Below the pieces are notes generated by a model. It worked only from the letters and a program-made list of their open reading frames with translations, did not search any database and was not told the origin of the DNA. This document shows positions 45,434 to 55,063 of a DNA stretch of 64,000 nucleotides, piece after piece. Within the stretch, counting starts at the first letter, position 1. Every line of letters begins with the position of its first letter. The position numbers and the translations under genes were made by a program. This stretch comes from an uncultured Flavobacteriales bacterium (GTDB taxonomy: Bacteria > Bacteroidota > Bacteroidia > Flavobacteriales > Crocinitomicaceae), in the NCBI GenBank assembly GCA_946480815.1, contig CAMLLB010000002.1, positions 97,770-161,769 on the forward strand, read 5' to 3'.

Positions 45434-47818
45434 ATGAGAATATTAGCTATCATAGCCATGACCTTCCTGTGCTTCAGCACATTTGCTAATACGCCCCCTG
45501 CTTTAAATTTAGCTCAAACAATTGTCAATCCGGTTCTTTGTTCTTCCTATAGTGAAGCTGCACTTTTTCAACCTCTTGAAATTGTGGATGCTGACAACGA
45601 TGTAATAACCATAGTTGGAATGACCTCTTCCAATCAGGGAGTTATTCAAGATGCTTCTTTATCCATGGGAACTACTTCTGCTACTGGGGTTTTAAGTTCA
45701 TATCTATACTCCGATTTAGGTTTTGGTGGCGCAGGCACTTGTGTTATCACGCTGGAGGTTAGTGACGGTAACCAAACTGTTTTTATTACACTTCCGACAC
45801 TTACAATTACTGAAACACCAACGATTACCATTTCACCTAATACACAAATTTGCTCCAGTGAAGGAACAGTTGATATGAATCAATTTGTGAGTCCGGCCGG
45901 TGGTGTCTTTGATTACGATGGAATGGTATATCCTAATGCGGAATTCAATATGCTTGAGCAAGGTTATACATCAAATGATGTAATAGGAATTAACTATACC
46001 ATATCCAATGGTGTTTGTTCGGCATACGATTTTTTGACACTTAATTTGTTTATTTCACCTACTGTTTCTGTTGGTACAACACCTACTTCCTGCGGTGCTT
46101 CAACCGGAACAGCTGTTGCCAGTGTAAGCGGTGGAGCTCCTGTTTTAAGCCAAAGCTGGTCTAACGGAGTTACGGGAACTTCAAGTATCTCGAATCTGGC
46201 TGCAGGTCAATACATGTATTATGTTGTGGATACAAACAATTGCTCTACTACGGCAGCTTTCTCTATTGATCCTCTGGGAGTTTCGATCAATGAAACGGTT
46301 ACAGATGTGCTTTGTCACAGCCAGGCAAACGGTGCTATTTCAATCTCACAAACCGGCCTGACAGCACCTGTGAGTTATGTATGGACTTCCGGTCACACCG
46401 GTACAACTGTTACAGGTTTGCTGGCAGGAACTTATACGGTCTACGCTACAGATGCAAACAACTGTATGGTTTCAAAAGCAATTACCGTTGCTCAACCAGA
46501 TAAATTGACTTTTGAAGCGGGTGTAAACGTTGGACCTACTTGTGGAGGAGGAACAGACGGAGAAGCTGAAGTTTGGGGAATGACGGGTGGAACTCCTCCT
46601 TATTCAACAACCTGGTCGAACGGTGCAACAGGTGATATTAACTCAAACCTGTCATTTGGTATTTATTCCGCTACAGTAACTGATGCCAATAACTGTATGG
46701 CCGTAAAACCGGTTTACCTGAGTGAAGATAATTCTGCTGATATCTCCGGAAACGTAATCCCGGCAGCTTGTGGTGGGAATGACGGGAAAATTCTTACAGA
46801 TATCTGGATCGGTTCGGGTGATCCGATCCAGTCTATTACCTGGTCGAACGGTGCAACTACACAACATCTGATGGACGTTCCCGCAGCAAACTACGTTTGT
46901 ACATTAACAGTAGCGAATACCGGGTGCAGAGCAATCAAAGGGTGGAATATTCCGGTTGTAAAACCATTGAGACAAGATCTTTGCATTATTACTGTAGACA
47001 GTCTTACGACAACTAACTTGCTTGTTTGGGAAAAAGCACAAACGGTAGGAATTGATTATTACAACATTTACCGTGAGACTTCCACACAAGGTGAGTACGT
47101 ATTAATCGACACCGTACAATTCAATAACATCTCATTATTCAATGATGTGATTGCTTCACCTTCAGAACGTTCCTGGAGTTACAAGATCGGTGCTGTAAAC
47201 GTGTGCGGAGAAGAAGGACCCTTAAGTATTGCACACCGAACAATTCATCTGGACTTATTGGATCTGGGAAGCAACTCAGTACAGGTTAACTGGAACGCAT
47301 ATGAAGGAACAGACGCATTCACGGATTACATTGTTTGGAGATATACCACCGCAAACGGATGGGAAGCAGCAGATACGGTTCCAAACACCATCCTCACGAT
47401 TACAGATCCCGTTGATTATGCTACTCCGGGATTGGATTACATGGTGGAATTTGAATTGACAACTCCTTGTTCGGCTGAAAAAGCACAGGATTTCAATACG
47501 GTAAGATCCAATCGTGAAAGAGGTCAGTTCGCAACAGGAGAAGGGGTTGACGGAGCATCATCGAATGGGATCGGCGAAAACTACCTGAACGGAATTGGAA
47601 TGTATCCGAATCCTACTTCAGATAAGCTGACTTTTGTTCAGGACGGTCATGAAAAAATTACGTACAATATTCTTTCGCTATCCGGTCAATTGATGCAGAC
47701 AAGCCAAAGCAGTCAGGCAAATACGGTTCTCGATCTGAGCCAGTTAAATGCCGGTGTTTACCTGGTTGAGCTGAAATTGAATGATAGTAAGATCATCAAA
47801 CGGGTAGTTAAACTTTAA
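45434..47818 (+). CDS. T9SS-exported SprB-repeat protein, paralog 1 of 3
   Basis: 794 residues. Signal peptide (MRILAIIAMTFLCFSTFA), a cadherin- or Ig-like N-terminal region (about 20-205), then four SprB-type repeats (about 208-510) each with a C-G-x-x-(D/T)G start, WSNG(A/V)T in the middle and AGxY-x-V-DxNNC near the end. A fibronectin-like pair follows (about 515-690, TTNLLVWEKAQTVGIDYYNIYRE), then EKAQDFNTVRSNRERGQF, and the T9SS sorting domain (MYPNPTSDKLTF). SprB repeats occur in the gliding adhesin of Flavobacterium. Its C-terminal third closely matches those of the next two genes. It ends with its own terminator. Confidence 0.88.
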   Translation: MRILAIIAMTFLCFSTFANTPPALNLAQTIVNPVLCSSYSEAALFQPLEIVDADNDVITIVGMTSSNQGVIQDASLSMGTTSATGVLSSYLYSDLGFGGAGTCVITLEVSDGNQTVFITLPTLTITETPTITISPNTQICSSEGTVDMNQFVSPAGGVFDYDGMVYPNAEFNMLEQGYTSNDVIGINYTISNGVCSAYDFLTLNLFISPTVSVGTTPTSCGASTGTAVASVSGGAPVLSQSWSNGVTGTSSISNLAAGQYMYYVVDTNNCSTTAAFSIDPLGVSINETVTDVLCHSQANGAISISQTGLTAPVSYVWTSGHTGTTVTGLLAGTYTVYATDANNCMVSKAITVAQPDKLTFEAGVNVGPTCGGGTDGEAEVWGMTGGTPPYSTTWSNGATGDINSNLSFGIYSATVTDANNCMAVKPVYLSEDNSADISGNVIPAACGGNDGKILTDIWIGSGDPIQSITWSNGATTQHLMDVPAANYVCTLTVANTGCRAIKGWNIPVVKPLRQDLCIITVDSLTTTNLLVWEKAQTVGIDYYNIYRETSTQGEYVLIDTVQFNNISLFNDVIASPSERSWSYKIGAVNVCGEEGPLSIAHRTIHLDLLDLGSNSVQVNWNAYEGTDAFTDYIVWRYTTANGWEAADTVPNTILTITDPVDYATPGLDYMVEFELTTPCSAEKAQDFNTVRSNRERGQFATGEGVDGASSNGIGENYLNGIGMYPNPTSDKLTFVQDGHEKITYNILSLSGQLMQTSQSSQANTVLDLSQLNAGVYLVELKLNDSKIIKRVVKL

Positions 47819-47840
47819 GCTGCTCAGATAAATGAAGTTC

Positions 47841-47878
47841 AAAAAATCATTGTTCCATCCAGGTACAATGATTTTTTT
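47841..47878 (+). terminator. Intrinsic terminator between SprB-repeat paralogs 1 and 2
   Basis: aaaaaatcattgt (47841-47853) pairs with acaatgatttttt (47865-47877), followed by T. Confidence 0.88.
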
Positions 47879-47902
47879 CTAACACTATTTAATTCTACGA
47901 TT

Positions 47903-50900
47903 ATGAAAAAGCTATTGCTCTTATTTGTTCTACTGCTAAGCGTTGCAAACGTGCAGGGACAAACATACGATTGGTCTTCTGCTTTGCCGGTTGATCCCTA
48001 CCTTTCTGCAGGACAGGTAAAATCGATCATGTACCAGGGAAAATTGTACCACTTCAGCGATTCGATCGGAAGTTATATCCGGGTCACAATGTACAATCCG
48101 GAAGTCGGTACCTGGACCTGGCTGGATGCGGAAAATGTATCCTTTGGCAGTGTAAGCCGTATTGAGGGTGATGTAATCAATAACAAAGCCTACCTGATAA
48201 CAGGTGGCGGCAGTGGATTGTTTGCACATATGTTTGATTTTACAACAAATACAATTACCGGGTACAATTCATTTATCGCAACAGGCGGTCTTGGCTCATG
48301 GGAGTTTAAATTGGTCCCGGGCTTAGATAAACCGGTTGTAATGTATATAGACAATACAAACACCAATATCTGTACTTTCAATACAACAACCAATGCCTGG
48401 GACTCAGAACTAGGAGTAAACACCTTACTGGATCCGACATTCAGTTCAAACGGGAGATTCCTGATCCATTTTTCGAACAATTTCATTTATTACGGTGTTT
48501 CCGGGGGTTCAAACAACCGTTTGGCGGTAGCTCCTATCAGTACTCCTTATGCTTTATCGTACTATAATTCTTCCGGAGCGAATGATGGCCGTTTAAAAAC
48601 AAATACAGGTACTGACTTTGTGGCGGGAAGTTACTTCCTTATTGGAAACGGACAAAACGAACCGAAGGTTTACATGCGCAATTATGCCGATCAGAAAACC
48701 TATGAAAAACCACTGGCCGGAACCGGTAATGTGCAATTGAATACAACAACCGATCCCTCTCTGTTTTTCAATTTTGATACCATTCGTTTTGCTACTACAC
48801 AAAATTCAAGCTATTCTTTTTTACTGTCAAACTTTACAGCCACTGGAAACGGTGCATTAGGAGATTCTTACGTTTTCCGAAAAGATTGGGGAACCGGTGA
48901 TTGGGATACGCTTGGAATTCAAATCCCGCTTACAGCCGGGCTGAACAATTTATTCATGCTTTCACTGGACCAAAGTGGGGAACACCTGGCCATTAACTAT
49001 CAAAATGACGGATATTACTATTACAAAGTATACAACACCAAACCGGAAATCAATCCGTCTTCGATCGTTGCAACGGGCGGAACCTGTGCGGGTAATAACA
49101 ACCTCATTTACCATGCCCTGGAGTTTTATGATGACAACAAGGACGGCCCCTTGAAAATTTTAAACCTGACAGATGGAAGCGGTACGATCACGAGCATGAC
49201 TGCCGAATTGATCTATTTCGACAACACAGTTTCTCCATCAATCAGTAAATATGCTATTTACGGATACATTTCTTCCGGAGGAAATGCAACTGTTCAGTTA
49301 CAGCTGTTCGACGGATACAGCATAACTCCTGTTAGCTTACCTCAGATTGTAGCCGGAACAACCCCGGTTCCCGTTGTGAACTTCTCCGCCAACCCATTAA
49401 ACCTTTGTAAAAATGATAACCTCATCGACTTAACAAACTACGTCAATTACTACGACCATGGGGTGTTCAGTATTAACGGAAACCCTGTTGAAGGCACGAC
49501 GATTGACGGAACGGTACTTTCACAGACTTTTACAGGAGGGACCATTACCATGAACGATGAAATTGACGGCTGTATGATCATTGCATCATCTACTATGATA
49601 TTCCCTAACCTGGGAAGTGCTTCTGTTGTTTCCAATCCGAGTATCTGCGGGTCGGCAACCGGATCGGCAACCGTTACATTTACACCAGGAAGTTCGGCGA
49701 ATTATACCCTGGAATGGTCAACGGGAGAAACCGCAACAACCATTTCCAATTTGGCTCCGGGACCTTATTATTACAATGTGACGGATGATTACAATTGCCA
49801 CATCACGGGAGTTACGTCCGTTGAAGCAACAGGCATTACAATCACGCCAACGATCAATAATGTAACTTGTAACGGGTTAAACGACGGATCTATTTCGATC
49901 AGCATCACTAACCCGAATTCCTATCAATTCTTGTGGTCGAATGGTTATGGTACACAAACTATTTCCAATCTGGCACCAGGATCTTATTCCGTAAATGTTT
50001 GGGACAACAATGGCTGCCAGGTTTCAGGTTCTTATACCATTACACAACCACCGGCTATCACAGCAAACTTATTCGCGAGTGAACCGACGTGCGGAGCAAC
50101 AGACGGAGTAATTTTCGCATCTGTGTTCGCTACATCCCCTACTTACGACTGGGTCGGTACCGGACAAACCACACAAAACCTTTCCGGGGTCGGTCATGGT
50201 CTGTATACCCTGAAAGTAACGGATGGAAACGGATGCATCAAGCAGTTCACATATCAACTGGACGATTATTACGCCGCTGATATCAATACAACTGTTTTAA
50301 ATACACAATGTAACCAAAGCAATGGTGGAATCACGGTGAATTTTACAATTGATCCCAATGGCGGGAACCTGCCTTATTCCTGGTCCTGGTCGAACGGAAC
50401 AACTACACAAAGTAATTTCAACCTCGACGAAGGATTTTATACCATTACTGCTTTAAGTGGCTCCATGCTTCAGCCTTGTTATGCTGAAAAAACCATTTTT
50501 GTAGGAACGAAAGCCCCTTTGGCCCAACCAATTTGTTTGGTAACTGTTGACACCATGACAACAACAAACCTGGTTGTCTGGGAAAAAACGGAAACTTCCG
50601 GAATTCACCATTACAATATTTACAGAGAATCAGACCTGGCCGGAAATTACCAATTAATTGATACGGTCCATGCCAGCAATTTATCCTACTTCAATGATGT
50701 TGTTGCTTCACCAATGGACCGCTCGTGGCGCTATAAACTTTCTGCCGTAAACGATTGTGGGGCAGAAAGTCCTGTTTCCACAGAGCACAAGACCCTGCAT
50801 TTAAACACCATCCTGAATACCGGTAACGGATCATTTGATATTCTTTGGGATGATTACGAAGGTTCGGGAAATGTTAATGGTTACGTCGTATGGAGAAAAA

Positions 50901-51376
50901 CAGACCAGGTAGATTGGATGGCCATCAGTCCAACAATTACTCTTGGAACCTCTGTTTACAATGATACTCCTCCCACGGGATCAACCGGTGTGGATTATTA
51001 CATTGAGATGCTCTTAAATTCACTTTGTACTGCGGAAAAAGCACAGGATTTCAACACCACACGTTCCAATCGCGAACGCGGTCAGTTTGCCGTAGGAGAT
51101 GGCGTTGACGGAGCATCGTCCAATGGGATTGATGAGAACTATTTGAACGATATAAGCATGTATCCGAACCCTACTCATGGAAGTTTGACATTCGTTCAAA
51201 GTGGAAATGAACTGATTACTTATCGTGTAACAGACCTTTCAGGAAAAGTGGTGAGCACAACGACAAGTTCAGAATCCAAAGTTTCGATTCAATTGAATGA
51301 TATTCAGTCAGGTATCTACCTGGTTGAGATCCATTCGGCAAGTTCGAAGATCACCAAGCGCATTTGCAAACAATAA
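47903..51376 (+). CDS. T9SS-exported SprB-repeat protein, paralog 2 of 3
   Basis: 1157 residues. Signal peptide (MKKLLLLFVLLLSVANVQGQ). The N-terminal 390 residues look like a beta-propeller or kelch-like sensor (VKSIMYQGKLYHFSDSIGS, YNPEVGTWTWLDAENVSFG), not shared with paralog 1. Ig-like modules (about 390-560) are followed by about four SprB-type repeats (565-890; LEWSTGETATTISNLAPGPYYYNV, SWSNGTTTQSNF). The shared tail begins near 895: TTTNLVVWEKTETSGIHHYNIYRE, EKAQDFNTTRSNRERGQF, then VDGASSNGIDENYLND and the T9SS domain (MYPNPTHGSLTF). The tail differs from paralog 1 mainly by substitutions, so the heads have been exchanged or diverged faster. Probably a surface adhesin. Confidence 0.88.
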   Translation: MKKLLLLFVLLLSVANVQGQTYDWSSALPVDPYLSAGQVKSIMYQGKLYHFSDSIGSYIRVTMYNPEVGTWTWLDAENVSFGSVSRIEGDVINNKAYLITGGGSGLFAHMFDFTTNTITGYNSFIATGGLGSWEFKLVPGLDKPVVMYIDNTNTNICTFNTTTNAWDSELGVNTLLDPTFSSNGRFLIHFSNNFIYYGVSGGSNNRLAVAPISTPYALSYYNSSGANDGRLKTNTGTDFVAGSYFLIGNGQNEPKVYMRNYADQKTYEKPLAGTGNVQLNTTTDPSLFFNFDTIRFATTQNSSYSFLLSNFTATGNGALGDSYVFRKDWGTGDWDTLGIQIPLTAGLNNLFMLSLDQSGEHLAINYQNDGYYYYKVYNTKPEINPSSIVATGGTCAGNNNLIYHALEFYDDNKDGPLKILNLTDGSGTITSMTAELIYFDNTVSPSISKYAIYGYISSGGNATVQLQLFDGYSITPVSLPQIVAGTTPVPVVNFSANPLNLCKNDNLIDLTNYVNYYDHGVFSINGNPVEGTTIDGTVLSQTFTGGTITMNDEIDGCMIIASSTMIFPNLGSASVVSNPSICGSATGSATVTFTPGSSANYTLEWSTGETATTISNLAPGPYYYNVTDDYNCHITGVTSVEATGITITPTINNVTCNGLNDGSISISITNPNSYQFLWSNGYGTQTISNLAPGSYSVNVWDNNGCQVSGSYTITQPPAITANLFASEPTCGATDGVIFASVFATSPTYDWVGTGQTTQNLSGVGHGLYTLKVTDGNGCIKQFTYQLDDYYAADINTTVLNTQCNQSNGGITVNFTIDPNGGNLPYSWSWSNGTTTQSNFNLDEGFYTITALSGSMLQPCYAEKTIFVGTKAPLAQPICLVTVDTMTTTNLVVWEKTETSGIHHYNIYRESDLAGNYQLIDTVHASNLSYFNDVVASPMDRSWRYKLSAVNDCGAESPVSTEHKTLHLNTILNTGNGSFDILWDDYEGSGNVNGYVVWRKTDQVDWMAISPTITLGTSVYNDTPPTGSTGVDYYIEMLLNSLCTAEKAQDFNTTRSNRERGQFAVGDGVDGASSNGIDENYLNDISMYPNPTHGSLTFVQSGNELITYRVTDLSGKVVSTTTSSESKVSIQLNDIQSGIYLVEIHSASSKITKRICKQ

Positions 51377-51400
51377 ACTATATTGATTTAGTAAACACCG

Positions 51401-51428
51401 GAGTCCGCCATGGCGGACTCTTTTTTTT
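51401..51428 (+). terminator. Intrinsic terminator between SprB-repeat paralogs 2 and 3
   Basis: gagtccgcca/tggcggactc is a perfect 20-base palindrome followed by eight T. The ggagtccgcc arm resembles the terminator at 10146-10167. Confidence 0.9.
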
Positions 51429-51546
51429 ACCAACCATTTGGAGAAATACCGAAAATACTCAAAGAGAACTACAAGCCACGAGTCTCCGGAAACCTCCCAA
51501 TTATATTTGGTTACCTTTGCTGCTTGTGATTGCTAAGATTAAACTT

Positions 51547-54500
51547 ATGAAAAAACTACTTACGCTATTCCTTCTTTGCGTTTCAACCATTTCCTTTTCT
51601 CAGGGTTGGAATTACATTGGAAGTTCAACCGGAATTGCCAACGCTACGGAAGTAGATATAGAAACTACACCCGGCGGAAACTTATATGCTGCTGCTTTGA
51701 GCGCCGGAGTTGTTACCGTTTATAAATGGAGCCCGGTTACCACGTCCTGGGTATCTATGTCAGGAGCTACCATTCCCGGCACATCATCCGGTTTGGATTT
51801 ATTGGTTATCGGTGAAACTACTCCTGTTTTTGCAGTAAAATCAAACCAGGGAGCTTTACCAAGCCAATTCCTTTATATCTATAAATTCAATGGTTCTTCC
51901 TGGGTTTTCCAGACAATGGGGCCTGGTGGTTACAATACGGTTAATTACAACCACAATTACTCTTTAAAGGCAAATTCGTCGAACCAATTGATCTTAACAT
52001 TCTACAATGAAAATGATCAGGCAACAGGTTACTCCCCTGACAATTCACTGATAACAGTGAATATGGGAACCCAAACGGTTATGGGTGGAGCAAGTCCTAA
52101 CCTGGAACAAACGGATTTCACAGGTGTGTTAGGGTCTCATGTCGATGGAAATACAACATACGTCATCCACGAAGAGGCGGATATGTCCAATTATATTCCT
52201 TTTGATATTTCCGTGAATGGCGGTGTGTACTCAAACAATACATTGGACAACTCGGATGGGGCTTCGAAAATGTTAGTAGACAAAAACAACGGTGCAACGG
52301 TCATCAGTTCTGTCTGGTCTGTTCCCTATGGAAGCTTTCCTTTGAAATTACGTTCTTATAATGGAACCAGCTTTGGAACACAAGTTAATATCTCTGCTAC
52401 AACAAATGTGGTAGATTTTGACTTTGATACACACTATAGCGATGCCTTTGTATTTTATAAAACAACTTCCTGCTTCTTTGATAAAGTGACAAATGTTTCT
52501 GGAGCAGTACCAGCGGTAAGTAATATCACTAATGGAGTCGCATTAGCTCCATCCACCGCAACTTGTCTGAGAATGGAAGTTTGTAACGGTGTTTATGTGA
52601 TCGCTTATGTCAATGGTGGTAAATTCTACGTGAAAGAATACAACCAACTGGCAAACATTGAAGATTTTGATTTATTTGCCATGTGTGAATCTTCTGTTTT
52701 CAATAACTCGGCCAGTAATTCCATTTACTGCCTGGACCCGAACTTCAGCCAGCAAGGTCTGACTATGACATGTGTTTCGCAAAACGTAGGAGTTATCCCA
52801 AATTCAGCAATTAACGTATATGGTGCGGGAACACTGAATTTTTCATTGAACATCAGCAATACGAACGATGTCAGCTCACCGACGATTGTTGATTTACAGT
52901 TTGAATTATTCGATAACGGAGTTTCATGTGGTACTACATTGATTCCGATTACAGTTAATCCGAAACCGGTTATTGCATTCAATAATCCTGTAAATACAGT
53001 TTGTGAAAATGCAAATCCGATAAACCTGAATAACTGGGTAACTCCGAACGGGGGAACCTGGGCAGGTAATGGTATTCTAAATAACACCTTCTACCCGTCC
53101 TATCCAAGTGGTACAACAGTAGTTATGAATTACGTAAAAACGAATCAATACGGTTGTACAAGCGCAAGCTCATTACCATTTACGATCAATCAGACCCCGG
53201 ATTTAAATGTGTCTACCACTTCTTCAGACTGTAATCAAAATACCGGAAAGGCCTCGGTAACTATTACAAACGGACAATCTCCTTACTCCATTTACTGGAG
53301 TACCGGTTCCACAATTGATAGTGTTTTCGATTTGGCTCCGGGACAATACCTGGTTTCAGTGACAGATGCAAACGGATGTCTTTCTACTTCCACGTCAATG
53401 ATCGGCTCCACCGGACTTTCCCAAGCCGGGGTTCCTGCGGGAGCATCTTGTTACGGAACAAATAACGGTGCGATCAACGTAACGGTTACGGGTGGTACCG
53501 CTCCTTTGGTTTATGCCTGGTCAAACGGTGCAACAACCGAAGATGTTTCAGGATTAACAGGCGGGCCATATGAATTGACCATTACAGACGCAATCGGTTG
53601 TATTTCTACTGCAAGTTATACCGTACAGGAACCACAACAGATCATGTTAAACCAGATGACAGTAACCCAACCGGGCTGTTCTGCAACAAACGGACAAGTC
53701 GTTGCATCATTCAATGGCGGAACTTCCCCGTTCGATTATGCATGGATAGATGACCAGGGAGCAACTGTAGGCAGCAACAGCGCTACACTTACAAACATCG
53801 GAGCTGGAACATATACCTGTACCATCACAGATGCAAACGGATGTAGTTTTGCTTCCTCCGCATTGGTTTCCAATAATTTCGGACCGACTTTGGCAATTGA
53901 TACGATTATTCCTTCTTCTTGTTCGAACGACGGGCAGATTCAGTTAACCGTCATTTCCGGAAACCCGACAAATTACGAGTGGACAAATGGAGCAACTTCT
54001 CAAAACATTACAAACCTGGCTCCGGGATCTTATTCGGTTTCCGTAACAGGAGCATCCGGATGTATTACCGTTTTGGGCGGAACTGTAGAATCTACTTTAC
54101 CTGAGCAGGTTGAAATCTGTTTGGTAACCGTTGATTCAACCACCAATACCAACCTGGTTGTTTGGGAAAAACCTATTACAACCGGTATTGACCACTTCAA
54201 CATTTACCGTGAAACTTCACAGGCCGGTCTGTACCAATTAGTGGGTTCTGTTCTTTATTCGGACGAATCTATTTACAATGACCTGGTAGCATCACCGAAT
54301 GTACGTTCCTGGAGATACAAAATTTCATCTGTGGATGATTGCGGAAATGAATCAGAATTAAGCTCAAATCACAAAACCATTCATTTGGTGATCAGCCAGG
54401 GATTGGGAGGCGATATCAACTTGTTCTGGGATAGTTATGAAGGTTTCAACTACTCAACCTTTGTGTTGAAAAGACATACGGATGCGGATGGCTGGACAAC

Positions 54501-54942
54501 CCTTCAAACCATGCCGAATAACTTGTTTACATTTACCGATGATAACCTGAATATACCAACAACAGATGGTTTGTTCTATGTGGTAACCGTAAACGCACCG
54601 AGCACGTGTTCAAGTACGAAGATGGCACAGGATTTCAATACAACAAGATCCAACCGAGATAACCGTCTTTCAACGGGACAGCCAAACTCCGTATCAGAAA
54701 TGTTGAACCAGGTGGTAAACATCTACCCGAATCCGGCAACTAACTTCCTGAATGTAGAAAACAGTTCCAGCAAATTGATTGAAGCGCGCATCCTGGACCA
54801 AACGGGAAGAGTGATTTCAACTACGACCCTTGTACCGGGACAAACTAAAATTGACTGTGGAAAACTTGCAGCAGGTGTTTACAACATCGAATTGCACTCA
54901 TCGGGAGCTAAAACATTGAAACGCTTTGTGATAGAAAGATAA
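51547..54942 (+). CDS. T9SS-exported SprB-repeat protein, paralog 3 of 3
   Basis: 1131 residues. The ATG at 51547 begins the signal peptide MKKLLTLFLLCVSTISFSQ; the frame is open back to 51364, but that would overlap the previous gene and its terminator. The N-terminal 390 residues resemble a beta-propeller (GNLYAAALSAGVVTVYKWSP, SSWVFQTMGPGGY). Ig-like domains (about 395-560) and SprB-type repeats (565-880; YWSTGSTIDSVFDLAPGQYLV, YAWSNGATTEDVSGLTGGPY) follow. The shared tail has TNTNLVVWEKPITTGIDHFNIYRE and MAQDFNTTRSNRDNRL; it lacks the VDGASSNGI linker of the other two. It ends in a T9SS domain (IYPNPATNFLNVEN to the final RFVIER). Confidence 0.88.
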   Translation: MKKLLTLFLLCVSTISFSQGWNYIGSSTGIANATEVDIETTPGGNLYAAALSAGVVTVYKWSPVTTSWVSMSGATIPGTSSGLDLLVIGETTPVFAVKSNQGALPSQFLYIYKFNGSSWVFQTMGPGGYNTVNYNHNYSLKANSSNQLILTFYNENDQATGYSPDNSLITVNMGTQTVMGGASPNLEQTDFTGVLGSHVDGNTTYVIHEEADMSNYIPFDISVNGGVYSNNTLDNSDGASKMLVDKNNGATVISSVWSVPYGSFPLKLRSYNGTSFGTQVNISATTNVVDFDFDTHYSDAFVFYKTTSCFFDKVTNVSGAVPAVSNITNGVALAPSTATCLRMEVCNGVYVIAYVNGGKFYVKEYNQLANIEDFDLFAMCESSVFNNSASNSIYCLDPNFSQQGLTMTCVSQNVGVIPNSAINVYGAGTLNFSLNISNTNDVSSPTIVDLQFELFDNGVSCGTTLIPITVNPKPVIAFNNPVNTVCENANPINLNNWVTPNGGTWAGNGILNNTFYPSYPSGTTVVMNYVKTNQYGCTSASSLPFTINQTPDLNVSTTSSDCNQNTGKASVTITNGQSPYSIYWSTGSTIDSVFDLAPGQYLVSVTDANGCLSTSTSMIGSTGLSQAGVPAGASCYGTNNGAINVTVTGGTAPLVYAWSNGATTEDVSGLTGGPYELTITDAIGCISTASYTVQEPQQIMLNQMTVTQPGCSATNGQVVASFNGGTSPFDYAWIDDQGATVGSNSATLTNIGAGTYTCTITDANGCSFASSALVSNNFGPTLAIDTIIPSSCSNDGQIQLTVISGNPTNYEWTNGATSQNITNLAPGSYSVSVTGASGCITVLGGTVESTLPEQVEICLVTVDSTTNTNLVVWEKPITTGIDHFNIYRETSQAGLYQLVGSVLYSDESIYNDLVASPNVRSWRYKISSVDDCGNESELSSNHKTIHLVISQGLGGDINLFWDSYEGFNYSTFVLKRHTDADGWTTLQTMPNNLFTFTDDNLNIPTTDGLFYVVTVNAPSTCSSTKMAQDFNTTRSNRDNRLSTGQPNSVSEMLNQVVNIYPNPATNFLNVENSSSKLIEARILDQTGRVISTTTLVPGQTKIDCGKLAAGVYNIELHSSGAKTLKRFVIER

Positions 54943-54951
54943 AGAATCGAT

Positions 54952-54979
54952 AAAAAGGGAGCTCAGAGCTCCCTTTTTT
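54952..54979 (+). terminator. Intrinsic terminator after SprB-repeat paralog 3
   Basis: gggagct and agctccc around cag, extended by A-T pairs, with a T-run. Confidence 0.9.
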
Positions 54980-54998
54980 AATCACAAATCTTTGTCAA

Positions 54999-55006
54999 TA
55001 AGTTTG
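54999..55006 (+). promoter_or_regulatory. Candidate -7 promoter box (TAAGTTTG) of phoH
   Basis: Exact TAnnTTTG match 57 bases before the ATG at 55064, just after the preceding terminator. Confidence 0.4.
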
Positions 55007-55063
55007 ATTCTTTAACTGTGTAACAGACTTGGGAAAGAAGTACTTTAATAGAAATACTTCAAC

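Noticed and set aside
51364..51546. Longer reading frame for SprB-repeat paralog 3 starting at 51364
   Set aside because: It overlaps the previous gene and runs through its terminator, and the signal peptide begins only at 51547.
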